Positions 1 through 12,740 of a stretch of DNA of 64,000 bases are shown here, piece by piece (position 1 is the first letter of the stretch; every line of letters starts with the position of its first letter). The DNA comes from Mytilus californianus. Lineage: Eukaryota > Mollusca > Bivalvia > Mytilida > Mytilidae. The notes under the pieces were generated by a model, which saw only the letters and a list, made by a program, of their open reading frames with translations, had not been told where the DNA came from and did no database searches. A program made the position numbers and the translations under genes. The DNA lies in assembly GCF_021869535.1 (NCBI RefSeq), contig NW_026262668.1:15608348-15672347 (forward strand), given 5' to 3'.

Positions 1-596
1 ACAAAGTTAACCAGGAAAACTGAACATTGACCAATGAACCATGAAAATGAGGTGAAGGTCAGATGATAACTGCCAGACAGACATATACACCTTACAATCA
101 TTCCATAAACCAAATATAGGTGACCTATTGCTTAAAATTTAAGAAAAACAGACCAAAACACAAACACTTAACATTGAGCAATGAACCATAAAAATGAGGT
201 CAAGGTCAAATAAAACCTGCCAGATGGACATATACACCTTACAATCATTACATACACCAAATATAGTAGACCTATTGCTTATAGTATCTGAGATATGGAC
301 TTGACCACAAAAACTTAACCTTGTTCACTGATCCGTGAAATGAGGTCGAGGTCAAGTGAAAACTGTCTGACAGGCATGAGGATTTAGCAAGGTATGCACA
401 TACCAAATATAGTTATCCTATCACTCATAATAAGAGAGAAATTAACATTACAAATAATCTTAACTTTTTTTTCAAGTAGTCACTGAACCATGAAAATGAG
501 GTCAAGGACATTGGACATATGACAGATGGAAACTTCATATCATAAGGCATCTATATACAAAGTATGAAGCATCCAGGTCTTCTATCTTCTGAAATA
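1..596. repeat. Satellite-like repeat, about 147-bp period
   Basis: Three diverged units follow one another. The marker 'ccaaatatag' recurs near 110, 257 and 403, and is accompanied by 'atgaggtcaaggtca' and 'atatacaccttacaatcat'. A fourth, weaker unit reaches about 596 and ends in 'ccaggtcttctatcttctg'. The same family returns at 14346-14713, where a mobile element interrupts it. No protein coding is seen. Confidence 0.75.
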
Positions 597-729
597 TTAA
601 GCTTTTAAAAAGTAAGTTAATGTCGCCGCCGCCAGATCACTATCCAAATGTCTAGCTTTCTGCGACAAAAATGAATTTTGCATTAATGGCTGTACTTCAT
701 CTCAAAAGTCAGTTTCCCTTTGATGGAAA

Positions 730-1440
730 GCTTACACAGTTTGAAGTGGCCCTAGCACTAATTTGAGCATAATTCTAGTGTTGTCGATAAAGCTTACATA
801 GTTTAAAATGGCCCCTAGCTAGCACCAGTTTGAGCATAATTCTAGTATTGTCGATAAAGCTTACACTGTTTAAGATGGCCCCTAGCATCAGTTTGAGCAT
901 AAATTCTAGTGTTGTCAATAAAGCTTACACAGTTTAAGATGGCCCTAGCACCAGTTTGAGCATAATTCTAGTATTGTCGATAAAGCTTACACAGTTTAAG
1001 ATGGCCCCTAGCACCAGTTTGAGCATTAATTCTAGTGTTGTTGATAAAGCTTACACAGTTTAAGATGGCCCCTAGCACCAGTTTGAGCATAATTCTAGTG
1101 TTGTTGATAAAGCTTACACAGTTTAAGGTGGCCCTAGCACTAGTTTGAGCATAATTCTAAGTGTTGTCGATAAAGCTTACACAGTTTAAAATGGCCCCTA
1201 GCACCAGTTTGAGCATAATTCTAGTGTTGTCGATAAACCTTACACAGTTTAAGATGGCCCCTAGCACCAGTTTGAGCATAATTTTAGTATTGTCGATAAA
1301 GCTTACACAGTTTCAGATGGCCCCTAACTTGCCCTAGCACCAGTTTGAGCCTAATTCTAGTTTTGTCGATAAACCTTACAGAGTTTAAGATGGCCCCTAG
1401 CACCTGTTTGAGCATATTTCTAGTATTGTCAATAAAGCTT
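730..1440. repeat. Minisatellite, about 62-65 bp x 11
   Basis: Eleven head-to-tail units each read roughly 'gcttacacagtttaag', 'atggcccctagcacca', 'gtttgagcataattct', 'agtgttgtcgataaa'. Units differ by single substitutions and by small indels such as 'ggccctagc' against 'ggcccctagc'. The array ends sharply at 'aataaagctt'. Confidence 0.9.
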
Positions 1441-2450
1441 CATATGTGCACTGAAGATCAAAGATGCAAGTTCATATCAAGAAACTGAAGTCTTAAACAG
1501 CCAAAAAAAATTGAACAAATGCAGTATAATTTCCCCATCAGTCAAAATAGCAAAATATAGCTGTTATACCAACATTAAAAAGAACTGATTCATCATATCA
1601 AGATACATGTTATAAATATAGCAGGAAATTAGGTATGTCATAATGAATACAGGAAATACTTCAGAAGGACAGAAAAAACCATAAAGCTGCATTTAAACTT
1701 TACATTTATCCACTGATTTTATAGATGTGATGTCATTTGATTACAAGTATATCACATGAACATAAATATTTAATGTCTTTTAGTTAATAAATAGCTTGAC
1801 ATCCTATTTTTATCCAACAATCCAACAATTAAAAATTGTAACGTGATATCATGACTAGAGAAGCAACAAACTGCTTTGACTATTATTACTGTGATACGGG
1901 TTTATCTTTAAGTTATTTTGAGGAGTAAAATCTATGTACAAACTAAAATTACCAAACTACACGACATGAAGTTGCTCTCAAGCTTTCTAAACAAAACTTT
2001 GTGGTAACGATTGCCAATGAGACAACTATCCACCAGACGAAATGATGTGGATGACTTGAAACTTATCATGTCTATGTCACCTTAGTCTTGTCTCCAAATA
2101 CTTACTTTTTTAATCAACCTAAAGATTCACAAATATCATGCATTTATCTTTATGTATATTAGTGACACACCTTCTGTTGTTGGGTGTCAATAATACAAAC
2201 CATCATGAACAGACAGACAGACAAATACATCCATACATACACAAAGTGATTTCTATATACCACCACCCTCCTCCTGGGATTTGGTTTAAGGTGAGGTATT
2301 TCCTTGCTTGCCTATGGTAAGTCGATTATAAAGGGCTGTCTAGAATAACTAGCCAGAAAAACTCAATCAATTCAAATAGCTAATTCTGAATATGGTGTAG
2401 TAAATTTAATCTAGTATCTATAACTTTGTAATAGTTGAATCAAGAAGGAA
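1441..2450. other. Intergenic, no gene seen
   Basis: AT-rich sequence. The only recognisable item is a fragment of the common mussel repeat near 2008-2050 ('gattgccaatgagacaac', then 'tatccaccaga'). Short open frames have no recognisable content. Confidence 0.5.
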
Positions 2451-2662
2451 TACTGTGGATTCATTATTATTCGTTGGATACCAATTTTCGTGGATTTCGT
2501 GGGTACAGGTGAACCACGAATTCAAATGTTCAACGAACTGCAAATTTTCTTTAGGGTTGTATGCAGATTTTGGCAAAACCACGAAATTAGATATCCACGA
2601 AAATGCAGGTTTTTATCAATCCACGAAAATTGGTACCCACGAAAATAAATGAATCCACAGTA
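2451..2662 (+). mobile_element. 208-bp TIR MITE, copy 1 (TA target)
   Basis: The element runs from 'ctgtggattcat' to its reverse complement 'atgaatccacag', between TA dinucleotides. Inner arms carry several 'ttcgtgg'/'ccacgaa' motifs, so almost the whole element folds back. A second copy of the same length lies in opposite orientation at 44545-44756. The TA flank suggests Tc1/mariner-type mobilisation, which is inference. Confidence 0.85.
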
Positions 2663-3529
2663 CATAACCTTCACTAACCTCTTTTTGCAGCACACCACTT
2701 GGACAATCTTTCATAAAATCTCTATACCTAAAATAGATACATACATAATATTGATTTATTGATTTATTTGAAGATCTTTTTTGTTTTTAAAGTCTTTTAC
2801 AATACAGTTTTATAGACAAAGATTGATAGTAATAATTAAGATGTAAATTTTGTATTGTCAAATTAATTTTTCTTATCAGTTTATTGTTACTTTCTAGCTA
2901 TTTCTTTTAAAAAGTATAACATGTTTGTATACATATATATGTGCAAAATTCAATTGCTGAATTGAGTCAAATGTTTGATGAACACAAACTGTAGACAAAA
3001 CCTGGGGGTCAAGTAAGAGCCAATTAAAAAAGGTTGCAAATCAAAATTGCTCAGGTGGTAAAATCATCAAAATGTGAGGATAATACTGCCATCTTTTGTC
3101 TCGTCACTTGAGAAAAAATGATTTTCCTAGTAAGTATGAGGAAACTAATGAGTTCTTAATCTTTTTTCTTGTCAACCCACAGATCGATCTGTTAAGACAT
3201 ACAGTTTTGTATTCTTAATCCTGAATATGCTGAATTATATACACTTATTAATCAAATTCTACCATGCAATTACAGAGATGTTGAGGCATTGAGTTGATTA
3301 ATTTTTTTCAGCATGCAAACTGCTACAGATTTACTAAACCCTTCACAGACATACAATTCAGCTGTTTTCTGCTCTTTGATCGGATTGCTGGCTCTTTAAC
3401 ACATTCCCCATTTCCATTCTCAATTTTAATCATTTTTCCCTGGCCTTAATTCAAATGATATCTTGGAACTAATTTTTTTTTAAGCAAGTGAGAGAAAAAA
3501 AAGATTCCTTGAACAGGTTGGGCAATATT
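2663..3529. other. Intergenic, no gene seen
   Basis: AT-rich. At about 3369-3430 there is a minus-strand fragment of a repeat also seen at 23805-23870 and 45210-45356, containing 'cattccccatttccattct'. Nothing else is recognised. Confidence 0.5.
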
Positions 3530-4900
3530 ATATATACATAAACAAGTCTAAATTAAAAACAACGTTTAAACCTATGATTGCGTTGGTAAAAAACCGCAAT
3601 TTTTATACGTGTGCATGCAAAACAAATTTCTTGGTAGAGGGGTCTAAATACAGCACAAACAACATTTTCCAAAAGACCAAATGAGTGAAAAAGTATATTT
3701 TAACAAAACGCATTTGACTAGCAGGTCGAACAACTGATGTTCTTAAACCCTGCTGACTGCCATTGGCGATTGCCAATTAACAGATCACAAGATGTAACAA
3801 AATAGATCTTATGATTAATTTATTACCAAACAGAAAACAATAAACTTGCGGAAAAGATGGTATACTGCAAACATGAGGTGCAAAAATTTGTACACCATAT
3901 CTGGATTTCGACAATTACATGTAATGTCTCTTCAGCGATGTTAGAAATCGAAACAGTATTTGGAAGGCCATATAATTTACCTCAATTTAGGATAGACTCT
4001 TGAATTTTGAAAGAGTCAAAGTAGGATGAACAGATCATATAAACCTGAAGGCAAATATAATACAAGCCCAAACGAAAAAATATAAACAAGTCTAAATTGA
4101 AAACAACGTTCAAACCTATGATTGTGTTGGATAAAAACCTCAATTTTTATATGTGTGCATGCAAAACAAATTTCTTGGTAGAGGGGTCTAAATACAGCAC
4201 AAACAACATTTTCCAAAAGACCAAATGAGTGAAAAAGTATATTTTAACAAAACCCATTTGACTAGCAGGTTGAACAACTGATGTTCTTAAACCCTGCTGA
4301 CTGCCATTTGCGATTTCCAAATAAACAGATCACAAGATGTATTGTAACAAAATAGATCTTATTATTAATTAATTACCAAACTGAAAACAATAAACTTGCG
4401 GAAAAGATGGTACACTGCTGCAAACATGAGGTGCAAAAATTTGTACACCATATCCTGATTTCGACAATTAATGTCTCTTCGTGTGATGTAAGGAATTGAA
4501 ATGGTATTTGGAAGGCCATATAATTTACCTTAATTTAGGATAGACTCTTGAATTTTGAAAGAGTCAAAAAAGGAAGAACAGATCATATAAACACGAAGGC
4601 AAATATAATACAAGCCCAAACGAAAAAATATAAACAAGTCTAAATTAAAAACAATATGATTGCGTTGGATAAAAACCACAATTTTTATACGTGTGCATGC
4701 AAAACAAATTTCTTGGTAGAGGGGTCTAAATACAACACAAACAACATTTTCCAAAAGACCAAATGAGTGAAAAAGTATATTTTAACAACACGCATTTGAC
4801 TAGCAGGTCGAACAACTGATGTACTTAAACCCTGCTGACTGCCATTGGCGATTGCCAAATAAACAGATCACAAGATGTAACAAAATGGATCTTTATTATA
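3530..4900. repeat. Tandem 540-bp unit, about 2.5 copies
   Basis: The landmark 'gcatgcaaaacaaatttctt' recurs at about 3613, 4157 and 4695, giving periods of 544 and 538 bp. Copies differ at scattered sites and by small indels. Similar short minus-strand frames appear in two copies but differ in length and have no recognisable domain, so I treat them as by-products of the repeat. Confidence 0.85.
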
Positions 4901-5798
4901 TAAAAGTAAATATCCTGCGAGTGATTTTACATATTTCTTTTAATAAATACTTGATAACTTTATATTGTACATATTCAGGATAATGCATGTGATTTTGCAG
5001 AAGACAAATAGTCTTAAACTTGTACACTTAATAAGAGTCTCATAAGACCCTGAATTGCTCATATGCCAATAATTTTGCCAATTTGAAAAAAAAAGTTTTA
5101 CCTTTTCAATTTTAAGACAAAAAAATATATTCTTGAATAAACAACTTTTGGAGAAAATTCAAATGAAATCAATGCAATTTGTATATAGTCCCACTGAATC
5201 TCATTTATAGATATCATCTTAAAAATCATGGTCACAACATTTTTTTAACAAAATCTTCCAAGCCAGCACCCCGCCCCCCAAAAAACCCTCCACAAATCAG
5301 TCATCACAATATCAAAGACAAATGATATAGCAGATGCGGATAGAGAGGGGGGCCCCAAACTAGACAAAATTTGTAGTGAAACCGGTAAAAAGTCGGGATT
5401 AACAATAAATGAAGCTACATAAAGGGGGGCCGAGCAACCAGCCCCACCTAAATCCGCCCCTGTATAGGACCTCATAGTAGATCCCTATTTGACTTTTGTC
5501 TGTATACAATGTAGGGACAGAAGAATTCAGTCCAGCTACTACTTCAATAAGGAGATTTGCCTATACCTCTATGTATATTAGGAGATTACGGTAAATACGG
5601 CGGTAACAAGTTAAGATTCTGTATAACATGTTGGGAGTCAGCATCCCCTTGGTTGACAGTGCTTAATAGAATTGAGAACTAGGAATCTTCTCTATCACCC
5701 TCTTACTATTAGAGTTAACATTCCGCGGGAAATCTTGTAAATACTAAAATAATGACGTGGACCCGGGGCTTCCCCTTATAATAGTTTTTACAGGAACT
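4901..5798. other. Intergenic, no gene seen
   Basis: No domain, RNA gene or terminal inverted repeat was recognised. The minus-strand frame at 5245-5475 is compositionally odd (C-rich) but matches nothing I know. Confidence 0.45.
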
Positions 5799-5926
5799 GG
5801 GGTACCTTCATGACGAATAACGGTAAAAAATCTTGCCAAATGACGTTAATGGTAATTTTTGGTGCATGACGATAAAATGTACACTTTCTTTAAGACGATA
5901 AAAAAGTCGACTGATTTTGACGAATC

Positions 5927-6723
5927 TTCTTCTTCTCTAGATTTTTACACCCTTTATAGGGTGACCATACTTTCGTATGTCAAACAGTTCCACCACCAAA
6001 AAAATAAACGAAAATAATGAAAATTAACAATCATAACACAACAACATTATATACACTATTTACATTAGGAACTTTTAAAGTTTTTATGACTTTTTACATG
6101 GGAAGTTTACAGTTTTTAAGACTTTTTACATGGGAAGTTTAGACTGATTTTTATGATTTTTTACTTCGGGCAGTTTTGATTATTTTGGTCTGCTGATACT
6201 AAATGTAATAAAATTTACAGATTAAATCACATATTTACTTTTTAGATAATTCACAGAAGGAAAAGACAAAATTTATAGTCTGTGACCTTTGCTTGAAAAA
6301 TTCACCTTTATATTTTAAGTTATTTATTTAATTATTCATTGCTGCCCTTCCCATCCTTGCACCCACTTTCAGGCATTCTTTTTCTTTGCTTGGTCTTTCA
6401 TCACCAGTTGGTATCGTTCATTGTGTATGAGGAACACTAGCCTTCTTGCTTGGAATTCTATTTTAGACATCAGGTCGGATGTGATTCTGTATATCTTTTG
6501 TATTTTTGTAATGTCCATTAATATTTGAATTGTAATTTCACATGTAAGGTCTTCTTCACGCACATCCCCATTTGCGGTAAGGAGGTTCTTAATTGTTTGT
6601 AGAATTGGATCTCGCAGGTAATTCCAAGCTCCACATTGTATAAGCAAATGTTCTAATGTTTTTCTTTACAATCGCACGCTTTACAATGATCTTCAGTTCC
6701 TTCTTTGTATATCTTATATCTGA
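5927..6723 (-). mobile_element. 5'-truncated LINE insertion
   Basis: The block interrupts copy A of the gacgaatcacg repeat and is bounded by 'gaatc' at 5922-5926 and 6724-6728, a 5-bp target duplication. On the minus strand it encodes the C-terminal end of a non-LTR ORF2: a cysteine-rich knuckle (CKACDCKE near 6655-6690), a frameshift, then HLLIQCGAWNYLRDP and a lysine-rich end stopping at 6369. The 3' end is a short GAA-rich tail against the left target repeat, as expected for target-primed insertion. The element is dead because of 5' truncation and the frameshift. Confidence 0.8.
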
Positions 6724-6777
6724 GAATCACGTTAATTTTTTTCCAAAAAATAACAGTAACGATAATTATTTGAGACC

Positions 6778-6866
6778 TTTGACGAATCACGATAAGGATA
6801 TTTTGACGAATCACGATAAGGATATTTTGACGAATCACAATAAGGATATTTTGACGAATCACGGTA
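6778..6866 (+). repeat. 24-bp tandem unit inside copy A, about x4
   Basis: The unit 'ttgacgaatcacgataagga' plus 'tatt' is repeated about four times; one unit has 'cacaataagg' instead. Copy B at 30 kb has only about two units, so this is a local expansion. Confidence 0.8.
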
Positions 6867-6952
6867 AAATTTTAACCAATTTGACGCTAACGGGTAGCCG
6901 AAAATTACCGTTTGACGCCTGACGGTAAAGGGCATTCCTATCCTCATGCGGG

Positions 6953-8426
6953 CCATCTAAACAGTTTTTCTACCGGTCAGATGGTTGAAACATAACAGAA
7001 ACATTGCACACATACCAAAGTAATGGCAAATGCTGAACATGTATTGTGAAATTTTCCCTCTTTTGTCAGATTTTGGGAATTGACTATATCATTATTCAGA
7101 AGAAATTTCCGAAAACCGTTTAAACGGTACCAACTTTGTGTGATCAAAACAGGTACGCAGTTTTCAGCTAAGATCGTTGAAACTTCATGGGCAGATTGTA
7201 TATATGCTGAAGGTATGAATCTGCTATTGTGGAAATGTGGATTGATTTTCGTATCTGTCCAGGCTAGGGGATTGACTTGCTTTTCATTTTTTTTCAGCAA
7301 ATTGTCACGCCAAAAGGCAATACCATTTGTGTGTTATTGACTATTCCTGCAGTTTTCAAGCAAGATCCTTTAAAATTCACACCTTTTGAAGTTATGCACC
7401 TCCAATCATGGAGTTGTGTACAGATTTTCACATATTCTACATCGAATACTTCCAAGTGCATTACAGACCATTCTACAGTGCAAAAAAAAAATCTATGCAA
7501 CGTCCTTGAGATCTAGATTTTACTGTCACTCCCTTTTAAAGCAAAATTTTTAGGTGGAACCCCCTCCCTTCTCATGAGAAAACATGATAAGACGGGAAAC
7601 TTTACTGATAACACATTTAATACAAAGTCACAGAATTATTTGTAACTTGATATAAAATTAATGAGATGTGGTATGATTGCCAATGTGACAGCTATCCACC
7701 ATTGTCCATAACCGGGTTCTCTGTTGGAAAATAAACATCTTATCGGTTATGTAGCCAAAACTTTCAGTTTTGAAGTTTTGAAGTAAAGAATACTTTGGTT
7801 CCGAGATCAATATTAAAAAAAACAAGGACACAGTAGACTGTCAAGGTCAGTATTAGCAATGCATGGCTCAGGGCAAGCATCGGACGTACTTACCATTGCT
7901 GCAACTCTTTCTTGTCAACTGAAACAAGACACAATTTGTTTATTAAGAAATGTACAGTGTATAACTGTGTATATATATAGTGCTTAAGTAATTAGCATAT
8001 TAAGATACAGACAAAACATCCACCAAAGCCATAGGACGAAGACGTGAACACACAGTTCATCTTATTATGAGAAAATACTCACGCTGTATGTCATTCTCAA
8101 TCATGTCATTCTATGATATCAATTTGATTTATGCATATCTTTATAGCTAAAAGTATATTTCACTAAATATTGTAGGTGTCATTCTGAAGAAAGATGGACT
8201 TTGAAAATAGATAAGACAAAGTGAGAATGGATCATGTGAAATTTAAAACGTGGACAATTTTTTACCAAATGCTACCTTACATTGTACCTTTCACAATACT
8301 TTACAGGACATTCAATAATCTATAAGAATAGTTTCAATAATGTACCTCTCACACAGAGGACTTTGTCTTTTGCTTTCCTAGATTTTCTTACCGATGAACA
8401 GATTGATTTGATGATACAGAAGAGTG
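6953..8426. other. Intergenic, no gene seen
   Basis: A short fragment of the common mussel repeat lies at 7663-7712 ('gagatgtggtatgattgcca'). Overlapping short frames at 6977-7516 on both strands are mirror shadows of each other and show no domain. Confidence 0.45.
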
Positions 8427-8492
8427 GCGAAAGATACCAAAGGTACGCTCAAACTCATAAGTCGAACATACACTGACAATGCCATGACAAAA
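8427..8492 (+). repeat. Interspersed mussel-type repeat fragment ('gcgaaagataccaaag')
   Basis: The stretch reads 'gcgaaagataccaaaggtac', then 'actcataagtcgaa' and 'actgacaatgccatg'. The same family recurs at 17227-17290 (plus) and 43260-43345 (minus). I recognise it as a frequent bivalve repeat, from memory only. Confidence 0.7.
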
Positions 8493-10297
8493 AAACTGTA
8501 GAAAGATAAGAAAGTAACTTACAGGATGACACAAAAGCGTGTGAAACACTTCCAGATAAACAAAAATCATATAAACCAAGTAGATTTGCTCGGGCCATGC
8601 ATATTATAAATGAAACATATTTGTGGCCTTTCAATCTTAGCTCTAACATGGACAGAGCCGGTGTAGCAGTTGAATAATGCAACAGACGAGTCGTAAAATA
8701 ATGAGACTGTATATAGATCACGCTTTCCTATTCTCAATTAGTTTACACTCGAATGGATTAAGTGTTAAAACCGTCATTAACTGTGCAAGAAAAACATAAC
8801 CAGGTGAAGTGCAAAGTCTATAATTGGCAAGATATAGCACCGGAAGTGTAAAGTTGGCAAATCCATAATACTTAAAGAACGAATTCGCCAAATTTTTTTT
8901 AGGAAAACGAGTGTCTCAAACTGAAAGACATGTACTTAAAATGGTCCAAGTTTTCTCAATTAGCATCGGACATTAATAATATAGAAGGGTTAATCATGTT
9001 TGAGAGTGCTATCTCTATCCTCCCATTACAAGGGACCGTGCATAGTGTAAACAGAACACATCAACAGAACAATCTATAAAAAACAGCTGAAATGGGTAAG
9101 ACTAATCAGAATGGTACTAAATACAAAAACAAAAAAAAAAACAAAAAAAAACACTAAAGACAAAAGACACAAAAGAACTGTCAAGAAAGTATTTGCAGTT
9201 ACTGAGATCTATTTTTTTAAACCCCAATTGAAACTGATATCAATCCTTACACCTCCAACCGATTTAGTGAAAAAAAAATGCCATAAACAGTCTGAGAAAA
9301 GCATGCCCTTGTGAAAACATAAATATTGACAGGAATCAGGGCCATAAGTTTTTATAACTAGATATAGCAGTATATGTTTATTTATATATATTAAATTTTG
9401 GAAAATATAATCAATGTTAGTACCGATAAAGACTGCAACATTCAAAGATCTTTATACAATTATAAAATTTATGATTTGTAAGAATAACTTAATTCAAAGG
9501 ACCAATATGTTAACATGGATCGTATCTTAATTTACGAGTTTGATATTTTCAGTTATGTGTTGAGCAGTATAAAAAGCAATATTTGACATTCAGAGATTTT
9601 ATAATAAAGTTCGTATAGATGACCTTTATAAATAAGTTTCCTTGATGGACTGAATATTTTTTTTTATCTTTTCCTCTTTTCATAATTCAGAGCTCTCGTA
9701 TACTTATACATATTTTGGGGTTTGAGCTCTCAAGATGAAGGTAAATCCAGAAAAGCACTTCAGACCAAATTATTAAATTGTTTTTATTGCAAAAAAAAAA
9801 TATCAGGGAAATCTTGAGATAAGTTAGAAATCAATCATTATGTTCAGCTTTCAAGAACTAGTGCGAATTTTCTATGTCAAATTATACGACCTCAGCTTTT
9901 TTCGGTCGTATAAATATAGTATGATGACATTTAGATCTACGGAATGATACAGTTGTCGATTCAAAAATAAAAATATACAACACGCTTGTGGTCAATAATA
10001 TGAATAAAAAGACTACATTGTCATTAACCGAATTGCGCCATTATTCATATAGGACATTCCATACTATTTAACTCATTGCAAATATATTTTTATTTTCAGT
10101 TTTCCTCCAAAATTGAATTAATGATGGTTGTAGAAGTCAGCTTTTTGATTGTTCTATCGCTTGTCTTCCCTGGATGTTGTTCTATCGCTTGTCTTTCCTC
10201 GGTGTTTTTCTACTTCCCTTGACAGGCATCTATTACATTTTCTTCATATCGTTAGGTTTGTTTTTTTAATAGCATTTCTATATAATTTCTAGTTTAC
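8493..10297. other. Intergenic, one small hairpin
   Basis: No gene seen. At 9883-9912 'tatacgacc' pairs with 'ggtcgtata' across a 12-base spacer. This is the same terminal hairpin that ends the composite elements at 22919 and 63947, so it may be a stray terminus of that family. Confidence 0.5.
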
Positions 10298-10825
10298 TTT
10301 TAAATGTAACTGTGGTTAATTTAAAAGGTTACGTTATAGTTCTTTTAGTTTCATATATATGATAATTTAAGTTTAATAAAGCGGGTATTTTTTAGTCGCA
10401 GCAGATCTTAGATGCATTAGTTACTTTTAATATCAAGCTTCAGATCCTTAGCTTTAGTTTAACTAAAGTATTTTGATATCTTTAGTTGTACACACTTTTC
10501 TTTTGTTTAGTTTTACTTATCATGAATAAAAGTGAATATGAATTATGTCAACGAGACAGTATTTTTAAATGTAACTGTGGTTAATTTAAAAGGTTACGTT
10601 ATAGTTCTTTTAGTTTCATATATATGATAATTTAAGTTTAATAAAGCGGGTATTTTTTAGTCGCAGCAGATCTTAGATGCATTAGTTACTTTTAATATCA
10701 AGCTTCAGATCCTTAGCTTTAGTTTAACTAAAGTATTTTGATATCTTTAGTTGTACACACTTTTCTTTTGTTTAGTTTTACTTATCATGAATAAAAGTGA
10801 ATATGAATTATGTCAACGAGACAGT
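10298..10825 (+). repeat. 263-bp direct tandem duplication
   Basis: 10298-10560 and 10563-10825 read the same by eye, from 'ttttaaatgtaactgtggtt' to 'gtcaacgagacagt', with a period of 265 bp. I found no difference between the copies. That points to a very recent duplication or an assembly or haplotype artefact. No coding content. Confidence 0.9.
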
Positions 10826-12312
10826 AACTAAAGTCCTCGGTGAGATTCAAGGGGCTAAACTATATGTCAAGCTCAAATACCATTGCTTCAAAACTTTAAA
10901 TCTGAACATTTTAATTTTCTACACGGTATAATTTCTTTTCCAGGTGATCATCTATACCTGAATTTTTCAATATGCCAATATATTTATACTTTTTATAGAA
11001 ATATTTAGTAATTAAAACTTCTGATACTTCTTTGAATCATAAATAAATGAAACCACCCTGACCTTTCAAACAAAAAGAAAAAGGAATGATTATGAATATT
11101 GAATATCGATATTAACAACTGAATTGAAGTTCCTAGATGTCAATTGTTCATCAAAGTTTAACGGAAAAACTCAAGTTTTGTTTTTTAGTTAGTGTATTAT
11201 GCTAAGAAAAAATATCAATAAAATCGTTAAGAAATTAAATAAACCATAAGTTTAAGAACTTACAATATGTGCATTCTAACAATTCCTTTAAATCATCAGC
11301 TGCAAGTTTACTCCCTTTCTTTCCCATCCCCATGCATCATTTGGAATCTCAGGTGTGTCGCAATTATCTTTTAATCCTAATCCGTAAGTTATATTTTACT
11401 ATGGAACTCCGCCATATTTACAAATTTCAACTTGTCACATGTCGCTCAGAAACATCACGTGTGTAAAAATCAGCATCAGATACAGTTAATACAATTAATT
11501 GAATTAATTAAGAGTTGTGAGACATCACGTTCTAGACTAAAGCTGTTCAGATTGATTGGAAATCAACTGTGATTTTTAATGGAAATTTAACCATATTTTG
11601 CCTTTCTGAAGAATATCAGAAGCGCTATAAAAGCTGATAGCGTAATCAACTAGAAACAATTATCGAACTTCTACATATACAGGCTAGCAGATTAGAAAGA
11701 CATTCCATAAACGACACCTGAAAGTCGCATTGAAGGAAGTGGCTATATAGCCTACAATTAGGAAGTTGTTTGTTGTATTATTATATGTGTTATGGTAGAA
11801 CTTCAGTCGTTAATTTGAAAAGTGGAAGTGGTTCCATTTGTATCTGCTACAACTGAAACTACTGTGTTTTGAAGTAGTCTTTGTCTACAAGGACAAACTA
11901 AGGAAACAAACTGAAGCAAACATAATCAACCAACATTTTCATATTAAAATGCCAATATATATATAACCATTATTAAGTATCAAGCTGAATTTGTTTCAGG
12001 AAAAGAAACGAAAAACGGAACAAAATCCTTAACTGAAGTATCAAAATAAATAAGATTATTCACAGAAGCTATAGCTCTTGCTGAGAACCCTTGACAAAAG
12101 ACACTTTTTGTCACGTGTTCTGTGTAGTGTACTTATCGTTGATTATTATTGTTTTTTGTAAAGCAACTTAATTTATGGTACTCGAATATTTGCATAGTGA
12201 TTTTGCCAGTGGTTTTTTCTAATTTGCCGATGGCTCACTAGCGTATGCGTATCTTTAAAAAAAATTGTAATGGCTAGATGTATAATTCGTGACTAAATTC
12301 TCTCTTTTTTTT
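10826..12312. other. Intergenic, no gene seen
   Basis: AT-rich sequence with no recognised repeat family, RNA gene or open frame with known content. Confidence 0.4.
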
Positions 12313-12470
12313 ATCTTGTACTGTTGATATTTTTTATCTTGTACTGCTGATATTTTTTATCTTGTACTGTTGATATTTTTTATCTTGTACTGCTGATATT
12401 TTTTATCTTGTACTGCTGATATTTTTTATCTTGTACTGCTGATATTTTTTATCTTGTGCTGCTGATATTT
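12313..12470 (+). repeat. 23-bp minisatellite x 7
   Basis: The unit is 'atcttgtactgctgata' followed by six T. Seven units run in register; variation is confined to 'gttgata'/'gctgata' and one 'gtgctg'. Confidence 0.95.
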
Positions 12471-12477
12471 TGCATGT

Positions 12478-12740
12478 TTACAGTCCTCTCTAATTTCTTT
12501 AGTTTTTGCCAAAACACCCCGAAAAGGGATAAAACATCGTCAGTCAAGGGCAATAACTCCTATAAGAAGACGCTGACTTATTTGGTGATCTCAAGTTATC
12601 TTGCTGAACATTTTTGCTTTTCAAAATGTATATATATATATATCTATTAAATCTATTATAGTTTGCAAGATATTCGGCAAACACGCACACACAAAAATCG
12701 TCATTAAAGGGCAATAACTAATCTTCTTTCGGTATACAAT
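12478..12740 (+). repeat. Partial copies of 170-bp satellite family
   Basis: The phrases 'caaaacaccccgaaaaggga', 'cgtcagtcaagggcaataac' and later 'cgtcattaaagggcaataac' mark one to two diverged units of the family forming the array at 17630-18225. A TA microsatellite sits at about 12628-12644. Confidence 0.65.

Larger units (their letters stand above)
5799..6952 (+). repeat. Interspersed 'gacgaatcacg' repeat, copy A (split by LINE)
   Basis: The repeat starts 'ggggtaccttcatgacgaat' and ends 'gcctgacggtaaagggcatt'. It matches copy B at 30151-30481 on both sides of a foreign block at 5927-6723. Copy A also has an internal 24-bp unit expanded to about four copies. The motif 'gacgaatcacg' and its variants recur throughout. 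No coding function is apparent. Confidence 0.85.

Noticed and set aside
730-1440. Possible CRISPR-like array
   Set aside because: Units are contiguous with no unique spacers, and the genome is eukaryotic. It is a minisatellite.
4016-4754. Minus frames MENVVCAVF... and MENVVCVVF...
   Set aside because: They lie in the 540-bp tandem unit, differ in length and C-terminus between copies, and match no known family.
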